A stretch of 39,078 bases of DNA from NCBI GenBank assembly GCA_945881905.1, contig CAMCVV010000021.1:1-39078 (forward strand). Reading direction: 5' to 3'. Origin of the DNA: Paenibacillus alvei (GTDB taxonomy: Bacteria; Bacillota; Bacilli; Paenibacillales; NBRC-103111). Below are positions 14,193 to 22,721 of the stretch, in pieces. Positions within the stretch are counted from its first letter, which is position 1; every line of letters begins with the position of its first letter. The notes beneath the pieces are model-generated. The model saw nothing but the letters and a program-made list of their open reading frames with translations, was not told the DNA's origin and ran no database searches. Position numbers and translations under genes: made by a program.

Positions 14193-15368
14193 ATGCGATT
14201 CAAGCGTGTATGTTTGATCGTTCTTGACAGTGTGGGGATCGGGGAACTTCCAGACGCTCTTGCCTATGGAGATCGAGGTGCGCATACATTGGGTCACATT
14301 GCTGAACAAGTGCAGCAATTCCATATTCCACATTTAGCTCATCTTGGGCTCACTCAGATTGAACCCTTGCAAGGTATGAAAGCAAATCAACGACCTTTGG
14401 CATACTATGGTAAAATGGCAGAAATGTCAGTAGGTAAAGATACATTGACAGGTCACTGGGAACTGATGGGTCTTCACGTAAGTATTCCTTTCAAAGTATT
14501 TCCGCAAGGGTTTCCTCGAGCATTGATTAAGGAATTCGAACAAAAGACAGGTCGAGCAGTGATTGGAAACAAAGTAGCATCAGGAACGGAAATCTTACAA
14601 GAGTTAGCTGAAGAACAAAAGCGAACGGGTTCATGGATCGTATACACATCTGCAGACAGTGTATTTCAAATCGCAGCACACGAAGACATCATTCCCTTAC
14701 AAGAATTATACCATGCTTGTGAAATCGCTAGACAACTCACGATGGATGATGAATATGCTGTGGGAAGAGTCATCGCTAGACCTTATGTCGGTAGTCAAGG
14801 TGTTTATCAGCGAACAGCGAATCGTCATGATTATGTAGTTCAACCTCCAGCCAAAACCGTGATGAATCATTTGCAAGATACGCATTATGATGTCATTGCA
14901 ATTGGTAAAATATCTGATATATACGCTAATGAAGGAGTTACACGAAGCATACACACATCGAGTAATCGAGACGGAATCGAGCAAGTGATTCAGACGATGG
15001 CTTGTCCTTTTACAGGATTATGCTTTGCCAACTTGGTAGATTTCGATTCTTTATACGGTCATCGCCGAGATCCACAAGGATATGCCCAAGCATTGATGGC
15101 ATTTGATCAGGAACTACCTCGTATCTTGCAGGGTATACAGCAAAACGACTTATTGATCATTACTGCTGATCATGGCAATGATCCTACGCATAGAGGTACC
15201 GACCATACGCGGGAATACGTACCCTTACTTGTATATAGTCCTTCGTTTCAATCTTCATCATCAATAGGTACACGCGATACTTTTGCGGATGTCGCAGCTA
15301 CCATTGCAGATAATTTCCAAGTGAGGGCTCCGCAGATCGGAACAAGTTTTTTGCAACAATTGAAATAA
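14193..15368 (+). CDS. deoB: Phosphopentomutase
   Basis: Interconverts (deoxy)ribose 1-phosphate and 5-phosphate, linking nucleoside phosphorolysis to central metabolism. It is 391 aa, full length. The alkaline phosphatase-like metal site shows as VLDSVGIGELPDA near the N-terminus and ITADHGNDPT with GTDHTREYVPLL near the C-terminus. The loop with the phosphorylated threonine lies near VGKDTLTGHWE. GGAGGTG just before the ATG is a good ribosome site. It is the first gene of the cluster with the two PNP genes and, later, pdp. Confidence 0.95.
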   Translation: MRFKRVCLIVLDSVGIGELPDALAYGDRGAHTLGHIAEQVQQFHIPHLAHLGLTQIEPLQGMKANQRPLAYYGKMAEMSVGKDTLTGHWELMGLHVSIPFKVFPQGFPRALIKEFEQKTGRAVIGNKVASGTEILQELAEEQKRTGSWIVYTSADSVFQIAAHEDIIPLQELYHACEIARQLTMDDEYAVGRVIARPYVGSQGVYQRTANRHDYVVQPPAKTVMNHLQDTHYDVIAIGKISDIYANEGVTRSIHTSSNRDGIEQVIQTMACPFTGLCFANLVDFDSLYGHRRDPQGYAQALMAFDQELPRILQGIQQNDLLIITADHGNDPTHRGTDHTREYVPLLVYSPSFQSSSSIGTRDTFADVAATIADNFQVRAPQIGTSFLQQLK

Positions 15369-15408
15369 ATGAATAAGCAATGAGTTGGTCAATTCGAGGG
15401 GGATTAGA

Positions 15409-16236
15409 ATGTCTTATGCAACAATAACTGCACGTGTAGATGAAGCTGCTGCTTATATCTCGAAATATACAGGAGTTGCACCAGAAATTGGTTTGATTCT
15501 TGGTTCAGGGTTAGGTGTGTTAGCAGATATCATTCAAGATCCACAAACCATTAGTTATGCAAGAATACCTCATTTCCCTGTATCTACAGTTGAAGGCCAT
15601 GCTGGGGAACTCGTGGTAGGTTATGTTAATCACAAAGCTGTGCTCGTGATGAAAGGTAGGTTTCATGCGTATGAAGGCTATCGATCAGATACTGTGGCTT
15701 TCCCTGTGCGCGTAATGAAACAATTAGGCATACATACGATCATGGTGACCAATGCTGCTGGAGGAATTAATGAGTCTTATCGCGTAGGTGATTTGATGGT
15801 CATCGCAGATCATTTGAATATGACAGCAAGTAATCCGTTAATCGGTCCAAATGATTCTGAATGGGGAGTGCGCTTTCCAGATATGTCACAAGCGTATGAT
15901 CAGTCATTGCGAACGATTGCTCACGAAGTTGCTCAAGAGCAAGGGCTAACATTACAAGAAGGCGTCTATGCGGGATTAATAGGTCCATCCTATGAGACAC
16001 CTGCTGAAATCCGTATGCTCAGAGTTCTAGGAGCAGATGCTGTAGGTATGTCGACGGTTCCTGAAGTGCTTGTCGCTCGACATGCAGGTATAAAAGTGTT
16101 AGGATTTTCCTGTATTTCAAATATGGCTGCAGGTATACTCGATCAACCGTTATCCCATGCAGAAGTCATGGAAACTACAGAAAAAGTCAAGCCTGACTTC
16201 CTTAAGCTTGTTCTAGGTATCATACCAAAGTTATAA
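15409..16236 (+). CDS. punA: Purine-nucleoside phosphorylase (6-oxopurine type)
   Basis: Trimeric PNP-I family enzyme that phosphorolyses inosine and guanosine. It is 275 aa. Family landmarks are LILGSGLGVLAD (phosphate site), GRFHAYEGY, VTNAAGGIN, and ADAVGMSTVPEVLVARH. The purine-recognition residues are the canonical ones: Glu196 in GPSYETPAE and Asn238 in SCISNMAAG. A His in LSHAEV corresponds to the residue that contacts the ribose 5'-OH. The ATG at 15409 follows GAGGGGG at 15396-15402. It is followed after 15 nt by a second paralog, so the three genes deoB-punA-punA2 are one operon. Confidence 0.93.
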   Translation: MSYATITARVDEAAAYISKYTGVAPEIGLILGSGLGVLADIIQDPQTISYARIPHFPVSTVEGHAGELVVGYVNHKAVLVMKGRFHAYEGYRSDTVAFPVRVMKQLGIHTIMVTNAAGGINESYRVGDLMVIADHLNMTASNPLIGPNDSEWGVRFPDMSQAYDQSLRTIAHEVAQEQGLTLQEGVYAGLIGPSYETPAEIRMLRVLGADAVGMSTVPEVLVARHAGIKVLGFSCISNMAAGILDQPLSHAEVMETTEKVKPDFLKLVLGIIPKL

Positions 16237-16251
16237 AGAGGTGATTACGCT

Positions 16252-17106
16252 ATGGCTAGTCAAGAACTAGAACATATTCTAAGTGCAACGAACTATATCA
16301 AGAAACAACTTGGAGAATTCACACCACGTATTGGTTTCATCTTAGGTTCTGGTCTTGGTGAATTGGCTGAGCAAGTGACTGAAGCGAAGGTGTTCGATTA
16401 TGCGAACGTACCTTATTTTCCAATGACTTCTGTCGATGGACACATTGGTAAGTGGGTAGCCGGTCAATTCCAAGACCAATCAGTGATTATGATGCAAGGA
16501 CGATTTCATTATTATGAAGGGTATTCGATGAAGAAAATCGTGATGCCCATCTATATGATGAAGCAACTTGGTGTGGAAATTCTGATTGTAACGAATGCTG
16601 CTGGAGGCATAAATGCCTCATTTCAAGCAGGTGATTTAATGCTGATTACTGATCATATCAATCTGACAGGTGACAATCCATTGATAGGCAAACATGATGA
16701 AGCATTAGGCGTTCGTTTCCCGGACATGTCACAAGCCTATGATCCTCGACTGCGTAAGATCGCTCATGATGCTGCCAAAAGTCTGACAAGATCAAAGAAA
16801 CATACGGTCTCCTTAAAAGAAGGGGTGTATGCAGGTATTACAGGTCCAGCGTATCTTACTCCTGCTGAATTACGCATGATTGCACGTATCGGTAGCGATG
16901 CTGTGGGGATGTCAACTGTAGCAGAAGTGATTGCAGCACGTCACGCAGGTATAGCTGTTTTAGGGATCTCTTGCATTACCGATATGGCGATTGCTGATGA
17001 ATTAGAGCCACTTACGCATGAACAAGTCATCGCAATGGCAAATCAAAACAAACCCAAGCTCATTCAACTTCTCAAAGAAATCGTGAAACGTATCGCAGTG
17101 CAATAA
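16252..17106 (+). CDS. PNP-I family paralog with altered purine site
   Basis: Tandem paralog of the preceding gene, 284 aa, slightly longer because of a basic insertion around SLTRSKKHTV. The phosphate site (FILGSGLGELAE), the aromatic loop (GRFHYYEGY), VTNAAGGIN and SDAVGMSTVAEVIAARH are kept, as is the His in LTHEQV. The two residues that select 6-oxopurines differ: the Glu of GPSYET is Leu202 (GPAYLTPAE), and the Asn of SNMA is Asp244 (TDMA). From work on human PNP and MTAP, Asp at the second position favours 6-aminopurines, so adenosine or a related nucleoside is a reasonable predicted substrate. This is inference; a 6-oxopurine enzyme with relaxed specificity is possible. Confidence 0.85.
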   Translation: MASQELEHILSATNYIKKQLGEFTPRIGFILGSGLGELAEQVTEAKVFDYANVPYFPMTSVDGHIGKWVAGQFQDQSVIMMQGRFHYYEGYSMKKIVMPIYMMKQLGVEILIVTNAAGGINASFQAGDLMLITDHINLTGDNPLIGKHDEALGVRFPDMSQAYDPRLRKIAHDAAKSLTRSKKHTVSLKEGVYAGITGPAYLTPAELRMIARIGSDAVGMSTVAEVIAARHAGIAVLGISCITDMAIADELEPLTHEQVIAMANQNKPKLIQLLKEIVKRIAVQ

Positions 17107-17225
17107 ACTTTCGCGTATCGCAAGCATGTTAGTCACAAAGTTTTCACTTTTTGCCGGGTTCAGCATATAGGAGGATATCCGAAAATTTTGTATGATAAGA
17201 GAAGTATATATGTAGGAGGGTTAAC

Positions 17226-17609
17226 ATGCAAAAGTGGATATTCTTGACTTTATTTGTACTCGCAGGTGTTTTTGGTTTGAGTGCTTTGTTTGGTGAAATT
17301 GCTTCAAAAGAGTCAGCAAAAGAAGAAGACGAAGCGGTTTCTAGCCAATTAAAAATTGTTGCTACCAATTGGGCTTTCGATCAATCAGCGTATGCACTTC
17401 AATCAGGTGAAGCGACCAAAATATCTTTTGTCAACAAAGAAGGCATTCATGCAATTGAAATTATTGGTGAAGGGGTAGACATTAAATTAGATCGCAACAC
17501 CCCTTCACAGATGGTTACATTTGAAAAGCCTGGCACATATGAAATCATATGCGTACTTCCTTGTGGAGAAGGACATGTTTTAATGGTTTCTACACTTACG
17601 GTTTCGTAA
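17226..17609 (+). CDS. Membrane-anchored CuA-type cupredoxin
   Basis: A 127-aa protein with one N-terminal membrane helix (about residues 4-22, no lipobox cysteine), an acidic linker and a cupredoxin domain facing outside. The full CuA ligand set of cytochrome oxidase subunit II is present: His75 in GIHAIEI, then Cys109, Cys113, His117 and Met120 in ICVLPCGEGHVLM, spaced C-x3-C-x3-H-x2-M exactly as in COX2. It lacks the two-helix N-terminus of true subunit II. Likely an electron carrier or copper-handling protein; no oxidase or copper chaperone gene is nearby. A TAGGAGGG ribosome site precedes the ATG, and a terminator follows, so it may be a single-gene unit within the nucleoside cluster. 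Confidence 0.82.
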   Translation: MQKWIFLTLFVLAGVFGLSALFGEIASKESAKEEDEAVSSQLKIVATNWAFDQSAYALQSGEATKISFVNKEGIHAIEIIGEGVDIKLDRNTPSQMVTFEKPGTYEIICVLPCGEGHVLMVSTLTVS

Positions 17610-17637
17610 TGATGTGGACACTTGAATGTAGTTGACC

Positions 17638-17667
17638 AAGAGGACTCTCTGCGAGGCCTCTTTTTTC
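17638..17667 (+). terminator. Rho-independent terminator after the CuA protein gene
   Basis: AAGAGG (17638-17643) pairs with CCTCTT (17657-17662); inner CTC/GAG pairs extend the stem past an A-G mismatch. Six T follow. Confidence 0.75.
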
Positions 17668-17781
17668 ATCTTCCACAAAATAGGTATAATCATGAACTGA
17701 TCACATATAGATGCGTTAAGCGTAGGTTAGATGCGTTATGAGGAAGGATGCTTCAAAGCAAATCAAAGGAGGGTTAACTCG

Positions 17782-19083
17782 ATGCGAATGGTAGATCTTA
17801 TTCAAAAAAAACGTCAAGGCTTGGCATGCACACAAACGGAAATCCAAGAAATCGTAAATGGCTTCACGCAAGGGACGATACCTGATTATCAAATGTCGGC
17901 ATGGTTGATGGCGGTATGTATCCAAGGGATGAGTGCAGTTGAAACTTCCCATTTGACCATGGCAATGGCATATTCGGGGCAAGTCATGGATTTATCGGTG
18001 ATTCCTGGCACCAAAGTAGATAAGCATTCTACTGGTGGAGTTGGAGATAAGGTAAGTTTGATTGTAGCTCCGATCATCGCTTATTTAGGAATACCTGTAG
18101 CTAAGATGTCAGGACGTGGGCTCGGTCACACGGGAGGGACAATAGATAAATTAGAGTCGATTCCAGGGTTTCAAACCGAAATGACGCTTGAACAATTTGT
18201 GCAAGCCGTAAGGCAAGTGAACATTGCCATCGTGGCTCAAACCGGAGAATTAGCTCCAGCAGACAAGAAAATGTATGCACTGCGAGATGTGACGGCCACA
18301 GTGGAATCGATTCCTTTAATTGCAAGTTCGATCATGAGCAAAAAAATCGCATCAGGTGCAGATGCAATCGTGCTCGATGTAAAAGTAGGTCGTGGTGCAT
18401 TTATGAAGTCAATTGCAGATGCGAGAGCGTTAGCAACAGCTATGGTGGATATTGGGAAGAATTGTGATCGACAAACCATTGCGATTATCACCGATATGCA
18501 GCAACCGTTAGGTAAAGAAATTGGTAACGCCAATGAAATCAGAGAAGCGATCTGCGTGCTGCAAGGCAAGGGTGAACCCGATTTAACAGAAGTTTGCCTA
18601 GTGATAGCTTCTTATATGGCTGTTTTAGGGGGGGCTTTTCAGCATTTTGCAGAAGCCTATGTAGCGATTAAGGACATCATAGCAAAAGGTGAAGCCCTAG
18701 AAACCTTGCGAACCTTCATTCAACATCAAGGAGGGAATCCTTCCATTGTAGATCAACCGGATCTGCTCTTGCAGGCAGTGTATCAAGTCGAAGTCGCTTC
18801 TATACAATCAGGCTATATTGCGCATATTGATGCACAGCGTATCGGTATTGCTGCGATGATGCTTGGTGCAGGACGAGCCTTGAAAGAAGATCGCATCGAT
18901 CATGCTGTAGGGATTACACTTCATCACAAAATCGGAAGTTGGATGGAAGTAAACCAATCGTTATGCACACTGCACGCCAATAAGCTCGATCTATCAGAAA
19001 TCATGGATGTCGTCATATCAGCCTATTCCTTTACCCAGCAGCAGCCACCTGAAGTGAATGTGATTCACGAAGTGATCTTGTGA
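17782..19083 (+). CDS. pdp: Pyrimidine-nucleoside phosphorylase
   Basis: Phosphorolyses uridine, thymidine and deoxyuridine; member of the thymidine/pyrimidine nucleoside phosphorylase family. It is 433 aa, the standard length. The N-terminal helical domain (MRMVDLIQKKRQG) is followed by the phosphate-binding KHSTGGVGDKVSL and the family signature SGRGLGHTGGTIDKLE. The ATG at 17782 follows AAGGAGGG at about 17766-17773; an in-frame ATG at 17731 lacks a site. It completes the set deoB, PNP and Pdp needed to break down both purine and pyrimidine nucleosides. A terminator upstream means that it probably has its own promoter, which I could not identify. Confidence 0.94.
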   Translation: MRMVDLIQKKRQGLACTQTEIQEIVNGFTQGTIPDYQMSAWLMAVCIQGMSAVETSHLTMAMAYSGQVMDLSVIPGTKVDKHSTGGVGDKVSLIVAPIIAYLGIPVAKMSGRGLGHTGGTIDKLESIPGFQTEMTLEQFVQAVRQVNIAIVAQTGELAPADKKMYALRDVTATVESIPLIASSIMSKKIASGADAIVLDVKVGRGAFMKSIADARALATAMVDIGKNCDRQTIAIITDMQQPLGKEIGNANEIREAICVLQGKGEPDLTEVCLVIASYMAVLGGAFQHFAEAYVAIKDIIAKGEALETLRTFIQHQGGNPSIVDQPDLLLQAVYQVEVASIQSGYIAHIDAQRIGIAAMMLGAGRALKEDRIDHAVGITLHHKIGSWMEVNQSLCTLHANKLDLSEIMDVVISAYSFTQQQPPEVNVIHEVIL

Positions 19084-19097
19084 AAGCTCAAGGTGAA

Positions 19098-19126
19098 GAA
19101 TAAAGATGGGTTTTTTAGCAAACAAT
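19098..19126 (+). promoter_or_regulatory. Candidate sigma-F promoter for dacF
   Basis: GAATA (19098-19102), a 15-nt spacer and GCAAACAAT (19118-19126), which fits the GGnnAnAnT consensus with one mismatch. dacF is a sigma-F gene in B. subtilis. The promoter lies about 80 nt before the ATG. Confidence 0.45.
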
Positions 19127-19204
19127 ACAAGAGAGGAGAGTCAAGTTAGATAAGTTCATCTGAGGCCATCCACTTGATTCCGAATGATGTTGAGGAGGAA
19201 TACC

Positions 19205-20413
19205 ATGAATGGCGTGTTCGATTGGTTACCAAGGTATACGAGGTCTAGCTTAGGTAAAAGATGTGTAGCACTCACGGCGCTGATCCTGCTGATGAATGTT
19301 GCTTTGCCAGTTTCATCTGCTGAAACAAAGCAACATCGAATCGAGGATGTAATCACACATGCCCAATCCGCATTATTGATGGATGCAGATTCGGGTACAA
19401 TTTTGCTTGAAAAAAATAAGGATCAGCAACTACCGTTAGCAAGTATTACTAAAATCATGACGATGCTCCTGATCATGGAAGCAATCGAACAAGGCAAGAT
19501 TACGTACACAGAACTCGTCAGTACAAGTGAATATGCTGCATCCATGGGCGGATCACAAATTTTTTTGAAAGCTGGAGAGGAAATGTCAGTGAAAGATATG
19601 CTCAAAGGCATAGCTTTAGCTTCAGGTAATGACGCGTCTGTAGCGATGGCTGAGAAACTAGCGGGTTCTGAAGCATTATTTGTAGATATGATGAATGAAC
19701 GTGCCACACAACTCAAGATGAACAATACGCATTTCGCCAACTGCAATGGCTTACCCAAAGAGAACCACTACTCGACTGCACAAGATATCGCAATCATGTC
19801 TAGAGTTTTGCTGAAGCATAAAGAAATTACTTCATTCACCGGAATGTACCAAGATTATCTTAGGAAAGATCAGTTGCAACCCTTTTGGTTAGTCAATACG
19901 AATAAACTTGTACGCTTTTATCAAGGAGCAGATGGATTGAAAACAGGATATACCCAAGAAGCAAAATTCTGTCTATCTGCAACAGCCAAACGAGACAACT
20001 TCCGAATTATTGCAGTCGTCATGGGGGAACCGAATACCACAACTCGCAATCACGAAGTGTCCCAATTATTCGATTATGCATTCGCTCAATACCAAAGCTA
20101 TCCCGTCATACATAAAGGGGACCGGCTCGGCGATGTCCCTATTGCTAATGGTGAAATAGCAGAGTTACCCATCATGGCTATAGATGATTATGGGCTGCTC
20201 ATGAACAAAGGCGAGTCAACTGCAAACGTCCGCTTTGAACTGCAAATCGATGCGTTTGTCATTGCACCACTCCATGAAGGACAACCTATCGGAAAACTAG
20301 TGATTTATCACAACGATTTAGTGAAGCGGGAGGTCTCAGTGACATCACCTGTATCCGTTGCCAAAGCAAGTTGGTGGACGTTGTGCAAACGCAAAGTGCG
20401 GAATTTGTGGTAA
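19205..20413 (+). CDS. dacF: D-alanyl-D-alanine carboxypeptidase DacF
   Basis: Low molecular weight penicillin-binding protein that trims cortex peptidoglycan from the forespore side. It is 402 aa. A signal peptide ends near PVSSAETK (about residue 40). The three active-site motifs are intact: Ser80-x-x-Lys83 in LASITKIM, SGN in LASGNDAS, and KTG in GLKTGYTQEA. A beta-rich C-terminal domain follows, ending in an amphipathic or hydrophobic stretch around KASWWTLCKRKV that probably anchors it to the membrane. The ATG at 19205 follows GAGGAGGAA. Naming it dacF rather than another dac gene rests on its place directly before the spoIIA genes. Confidence 0.9.
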   Translation: MNGVFDWLPRYTRSSLGKRCVALTALILLMNVALPVSSAETKQHRIEDVITHAQSALLMDADSGTILLEKNKDQQLPLASITKIMTMLLIMEAIEQGKITYTELVSTSEYAASMGGSQIFLKAGEEMSVKDMLKGIALASGNDASVAMAEKLAGSEALFVDMMNERATQLKMNNTHFANCNGLPKENHYSTAQDIAIMSRVLLKHKEITSFTGMYQDYLRKDQLQPFWLVNTNKLVRFYQGADGLKTGYTQEAKFCLSATAKRDNFRIIAVVMGEPNTTTRNHEVSQLFDYAFAQYQSYPVIHKGDRLGDVPIANGEIAELPIMAIDDYGLLMNKGESTANVRFELQIDAFVIAPLHEGQPIGKLVIYHNDLVKREVSVTSPVSVAKASWWTLCKRKVRNLW

Positions 20414-20431
20414 TCCATGACACATCAATCG

Positions 20432-20546
20432 TGTCGCACAGCTTCCACATAGGCGGCTTTCGAGCGTTCAGCGTATTTTATCTGTTATTATCGCATTTCT
20501 TCTAGTTTTGTCGTGTGGCAGGAATTGCTTCTTTTCATAGAGAAAT
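20432..20546 (+). promoter_or_regulatory. Putative sigma-H promoter and 0A boxes of the spoIIA operon
   Basis: GCAGGAATT (20518-20526) matches the sigma-H -35. After 12 nt, AGAGAAAT (20539-20546) has the -10 with one mismatch in GAAT. Possible 0A boxes are TGTCGCA (20432-20438, 6 of 7) and TGTCGTG (20509-20515, 5 of 7). The B. subtilis spoIIA promoter is sigma-H dependent and activated by Spo0A. Confidence 0.45.
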
Positions 20547-20577
20547 GTTGAACTCATGAAGGAAGGAGTGAACTAGA

Positions 20578-20931
20578 TTGAGCTTGCAAATAGAGTTTGA
20601 ACAAAACAGAAAAGCCCTTATCGTTAGATTAAAAGGTGAACTCGATCACCATACTGCTGAGTCTGTGAGAGCAAGAATGGAAGAAGCGATACTTCAAGGT
20701 GATGCGAAACACTTGATTCTCAGCTTGAAAGAACTCACGTTTATGGACAGTTCTGGACTTGGTGTGATCCTCGGTCGCTATAAACAAATCATAGCCAAAG
20801 GAGGAAGCATGATTATGTGTGATCTGTCACCTGCGGTGTATCGACTTTTTGAATTATCAGGTTTGTTCAAAATTATGACTTTCCAAGATAGTGAAAGTGC
20901 AGCGCTAGCAAGCTTGGAGGTCAACTCATGA
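20578..20931 (+). CDS. spoIIAA: Anti-sigma-F factor antagonist
   Basis: STAS-domain protein whose dephosphorylated form captures SpoIIAB and frees sigma-F in the forespore. It is 117 aa, as in B. subtilis. The phosphorylated serine is Ser58 in [14 protein letters not shown], dephosphorylated by SpoIIE. The start is TTG at 20578, supported by GAAGGAG at 20562-20568. It is the first gene of spoIIAA-spoIIAB-sigF, and its end overlaps the spoIIAB start by 4 nt. Confidence 0.96.
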   Translation: MSLQIEFEQNRKALIVRLKGELDHHTAESVRARMEEAILQGDAKHLILSLKELTFMDSSGLGVILGRYKQIIAKGGSMIMCDLSPAVYRLFELSGLFKIMTFQDSESAALASLEVNS

Positions 20932-21374
20932 GTGAGAACAATTTCATGCATTTACATTTTGCTAGTCGTTCAGAGAATGAAGCTTTTGCTAGAGCCACGG
21001 TTGCTGCTTTCGTATCACAATTAGATCCGACCTTCGATGAATTAAATGACATCAAGACGGTTGTATCCGAAGCGGTGACCAATGCGATTATACATGGTTA
21101 TACGAATCAGACAGAAGGAATCATTCGAATTCGAACTGAATGGAAAAACAACTCGGTCTATATTACCATTGAAGATGACGGGGTAGGTATTGATAATGTA
21201 GAACTTGCCAAGCAACCTCTATATACGTCAAAACCAGAACTAGAGCGCTCTGGTATGGGATTTACGATCATGGAGAACTTCATGGATCACGTGGAAGTCA
21301 CAAGTGAAGTAGGCGTCGGCACACAAATTATCATGATGAAGAAAATTCAATCAACTCAAGCTTTATACAACTAG
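20928..21374 (+). CDS. spoIIAB: Anti-sigma-F factor and SpoIIAA kinase
   Basis: GHKL-fold serine kinase that holds sigma-F inactive and phosphorylates SpoIIAA. It is 148 aa. The N box is seen in [14 protein letters not shown], the G1 box in [10 protein letters not shown] and the G2 box in [13 protein letters not shown]. Its ATG overlaps the spoIIAA TGA by 4 nt (ATGA), giving coupled translation and near-equal synthesis of the switch partners. GGAGGT lies just upstream. Confidence 0.97.
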   Translation: MSENNFMHLHFASRSENEAFARATVAAFVSQLDPTFDELNDIKTVVSEAVTNAIIHGYTNQTEGIIRIRTEWKNNSVYITIEDDGVGIDNVELAKQPLYTSKPELERSGMGFTIMENFMDHVEVTSEVGVGTQIIMMKKIQSTQALYN

Positions 21375-21382
21375 GAGTCTTT

Positions 21383-22141
21383 ATGATGGATGCTGAATGG
21401 AAGAAAACTTCACACAAATATTTAGATGACCTTGAAGTCAAAAGACTCATTACACTCAGTCAGTCTGGTGACCCAAAAGCAAAAGAAACATTAGTTCATG
21501 CGAATATTCGCTTGGTGTGGTCTGTCGTTCAACGATTCTTGAATCGTGGGTATGAATCAGATGATTTATTTCAAATTGGTAGTATTGGCTTGCTTAAATC
21601 GATAGATAAATTCGATCATTCGTTTAACGTCAAGTTTTCCACCTATGCTGTTCCGATGATCATCGGAGAAATCCAAAGATTCTTGCGAGATGATGGCACA
21701 CTCAAAGTAAGTCGGTCGTTAAAAGAACTAGCCAATAAGATTAGACTCGTAAAAGAAGAATTACAGCTGCTACATGGAAGAAGCCCAACGATCTATGAAG
21801 TGGCTGAGAAACTAGGGATTACCGCGGAAGAAGTAGTCTTCGCACAAGAAGCGAATAAACCCTTGGCTTCCATACATGAAACCGTATATGAAAATGATGG
21901 AGATCCCATCACGCTGATGGACCAAATTGCTGATGATTCACAGGATAAATGGTTCGATAAAATGGTCCTACATGAAGCGATACAAGCTTTATCGAAACGA
22001 GAACGCATTATTATCTTTTTGCGATATTTTAAAGATCATACACAAGCTGAAGTCGCTAGTCGACTAGGTATATCTCAAGTTCAAGTATCTCGACTCGAGA
22101 AAAAAATACTTCAATTGATCAAAAATCAAATTGCACTATAG
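21383..22141 (+). CDS. sigF: RNA polymerase sigma-F factor
   Basis: First forespore-specific sigma factor. It is 252 aa. Region 2 is visible around VHANIRLVWSVVQRFLNRGY, DDLFQIGSIGLLKSIDKFD and KFSTYAVPMIIGEIQRFLRD. Region 3 lies around SRSLKELANKIR, and region 4 with its helix-turn-helix ends in TQAEVASRLGISQVQVSRLE. The start could be ATG at 21383 or 21386; AGGAG at 21373-21377 gives 5- or 8-nt spacing, so the second is slightly favoured. A strong terminator follows, which separates this operon from spoVAA. Confidence 0.96.
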   Translation: MMDAEWKKTSHKYLDDLEVKRLITLSQSGDPKAKETLVHANIRLVWSVVQRFLNRGYESDDLFQIGSIGLLKSIDKFDHSFNVKFSTYAVPMIIGEIQRFLRDDGTLKVSRSLKELANKIRLVKEELQLLHGRSPTIYEVAEKLGITAEEVVFAQEANKPLASIHETVYENDGDPITLMDQIADDSQDKWFDKMVLHEAIQALSKRERIIIFLRYFKDHTQAEVASRLGISQVQVSRLEKKILQLIKNQIAL

Positions 22142-22168
22142 TCACAACCAAGACCGATGATTATCAAG

Positions 22169-22212
22169 AAACCCCTTCGCGTTCACCTGATGTAGGTGAG
22201 CCAAGGGGTTTT
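22169..22212. terminator. Terminator after sigF
   Basis: AAACCCCTT (22169-22177) pairs with AAGGGGTTT (22203-22211), and inner arms TCACCT and AGGTGA extend the hairpin. The T tract is short (TTTT). It may also serve the convergent DUF378 gene. Confidence 0.75.
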
Positions 22213-22279
22213 GATGTAAGGATGGACCGCTACATGGAGCCTTGCTAATGCTGAGAATGATGAAGTTTCTGAACCAGCA

Positions 22280-22489
22280 TTACCTTGCTGTTGAGCGATC
22301 TCGCATATAAAAGCGAGTACTATAAATCCCTGCTAGTCCTACGAGGGAGTAAATGATCCGGCTTAAGCCTGACGATTCCCGAATGACTTCACCACCGAAA
22401 ATGGCAGTTACGAGATCCCATTCAAATAGTCCCACAAGCAACCAATTCAATGCACCAATAATCACTAAAGTTAATGCTAATTTAGCCAT
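22280..22489 (-). CDS. DUF378 family membrane protein
   Basis: A 69-aa protein with two transmembrane segments: LALTLVIIGALNWLLVGLF at the N-terminus and RIIYSLVGLAGIYSTRFYM near the end. The GALNWLLVG motif and the loop with DLVTAIFGG are diagnostic of DUF378 (YuzA-like) proteins, whose role is unknown. The ATG at 22489 is preferred over a GTG three codons earlier because AGGTGAG lies 5 nt upstream. It is inserted on the minus strand between the spoIIA and spoVA operons. Confidence 0.82.
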   Translation of the reverse strand: MAKLALTLVIIGALNWLLVGLFEWDLVTAIFGGEVIRESSGLSRIIYSLVGLAGIYSTRFYMRDRSTAR

Positions 22490-22604
22490 GCTTCTCACCT
22501 ACCCTTCCATGAATATAGAAAGTGATTCTCTGAGTTACTATGCCTAAGAAATATCATTCTTATGCGCCACCTGTAAGTCATTTGAAAAATCACAGAAAAA
22601 CAGA

Positions 22605-22634
22605 GAATTGTAGATGAATTGGAGAAGCATACTA
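22605..22634 (+). promoter_or_regulatory. Candidate sigma-G promoter of spoVAA-spoVAB
   Basis: GAATT (22605-22609), an 18-nt spacer and CATACTA (22628-22634), close to the sigma-G consensus of a GnATR -35 and a CATnnTA -10. The spoVA operon is sigma-G dependent in B. subtilis. The expected transcript would begin just before the 9-nt repeat tract. Confidence 0.5.
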
Positions 22635-22679
22635 CATAGAGAATCCATTTGCTGATGAAAGGGTGAATTAATCATCAAC

Positions 22680-22715
22680 CCGATAAACCCGATAAAGCCG
22701 ATAAACTCGATAAAG
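22680..22715 (+). repeat. Four tandem 9-nt repeats at the spoVAA 5' end
   Basis: Units CCGATAAAC, CCGATAAAG, CCGATAAAC and TCGATAAAG follow one another without gaps. ATCATCAAC just before them looks like a diverged unit. The period is a multiple of three and the tract is open in the spoVAA frame, reading PIN PIK PIN SIK. Confidence 0.9.
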
Positions 22716-22721
22716 CTGTAT

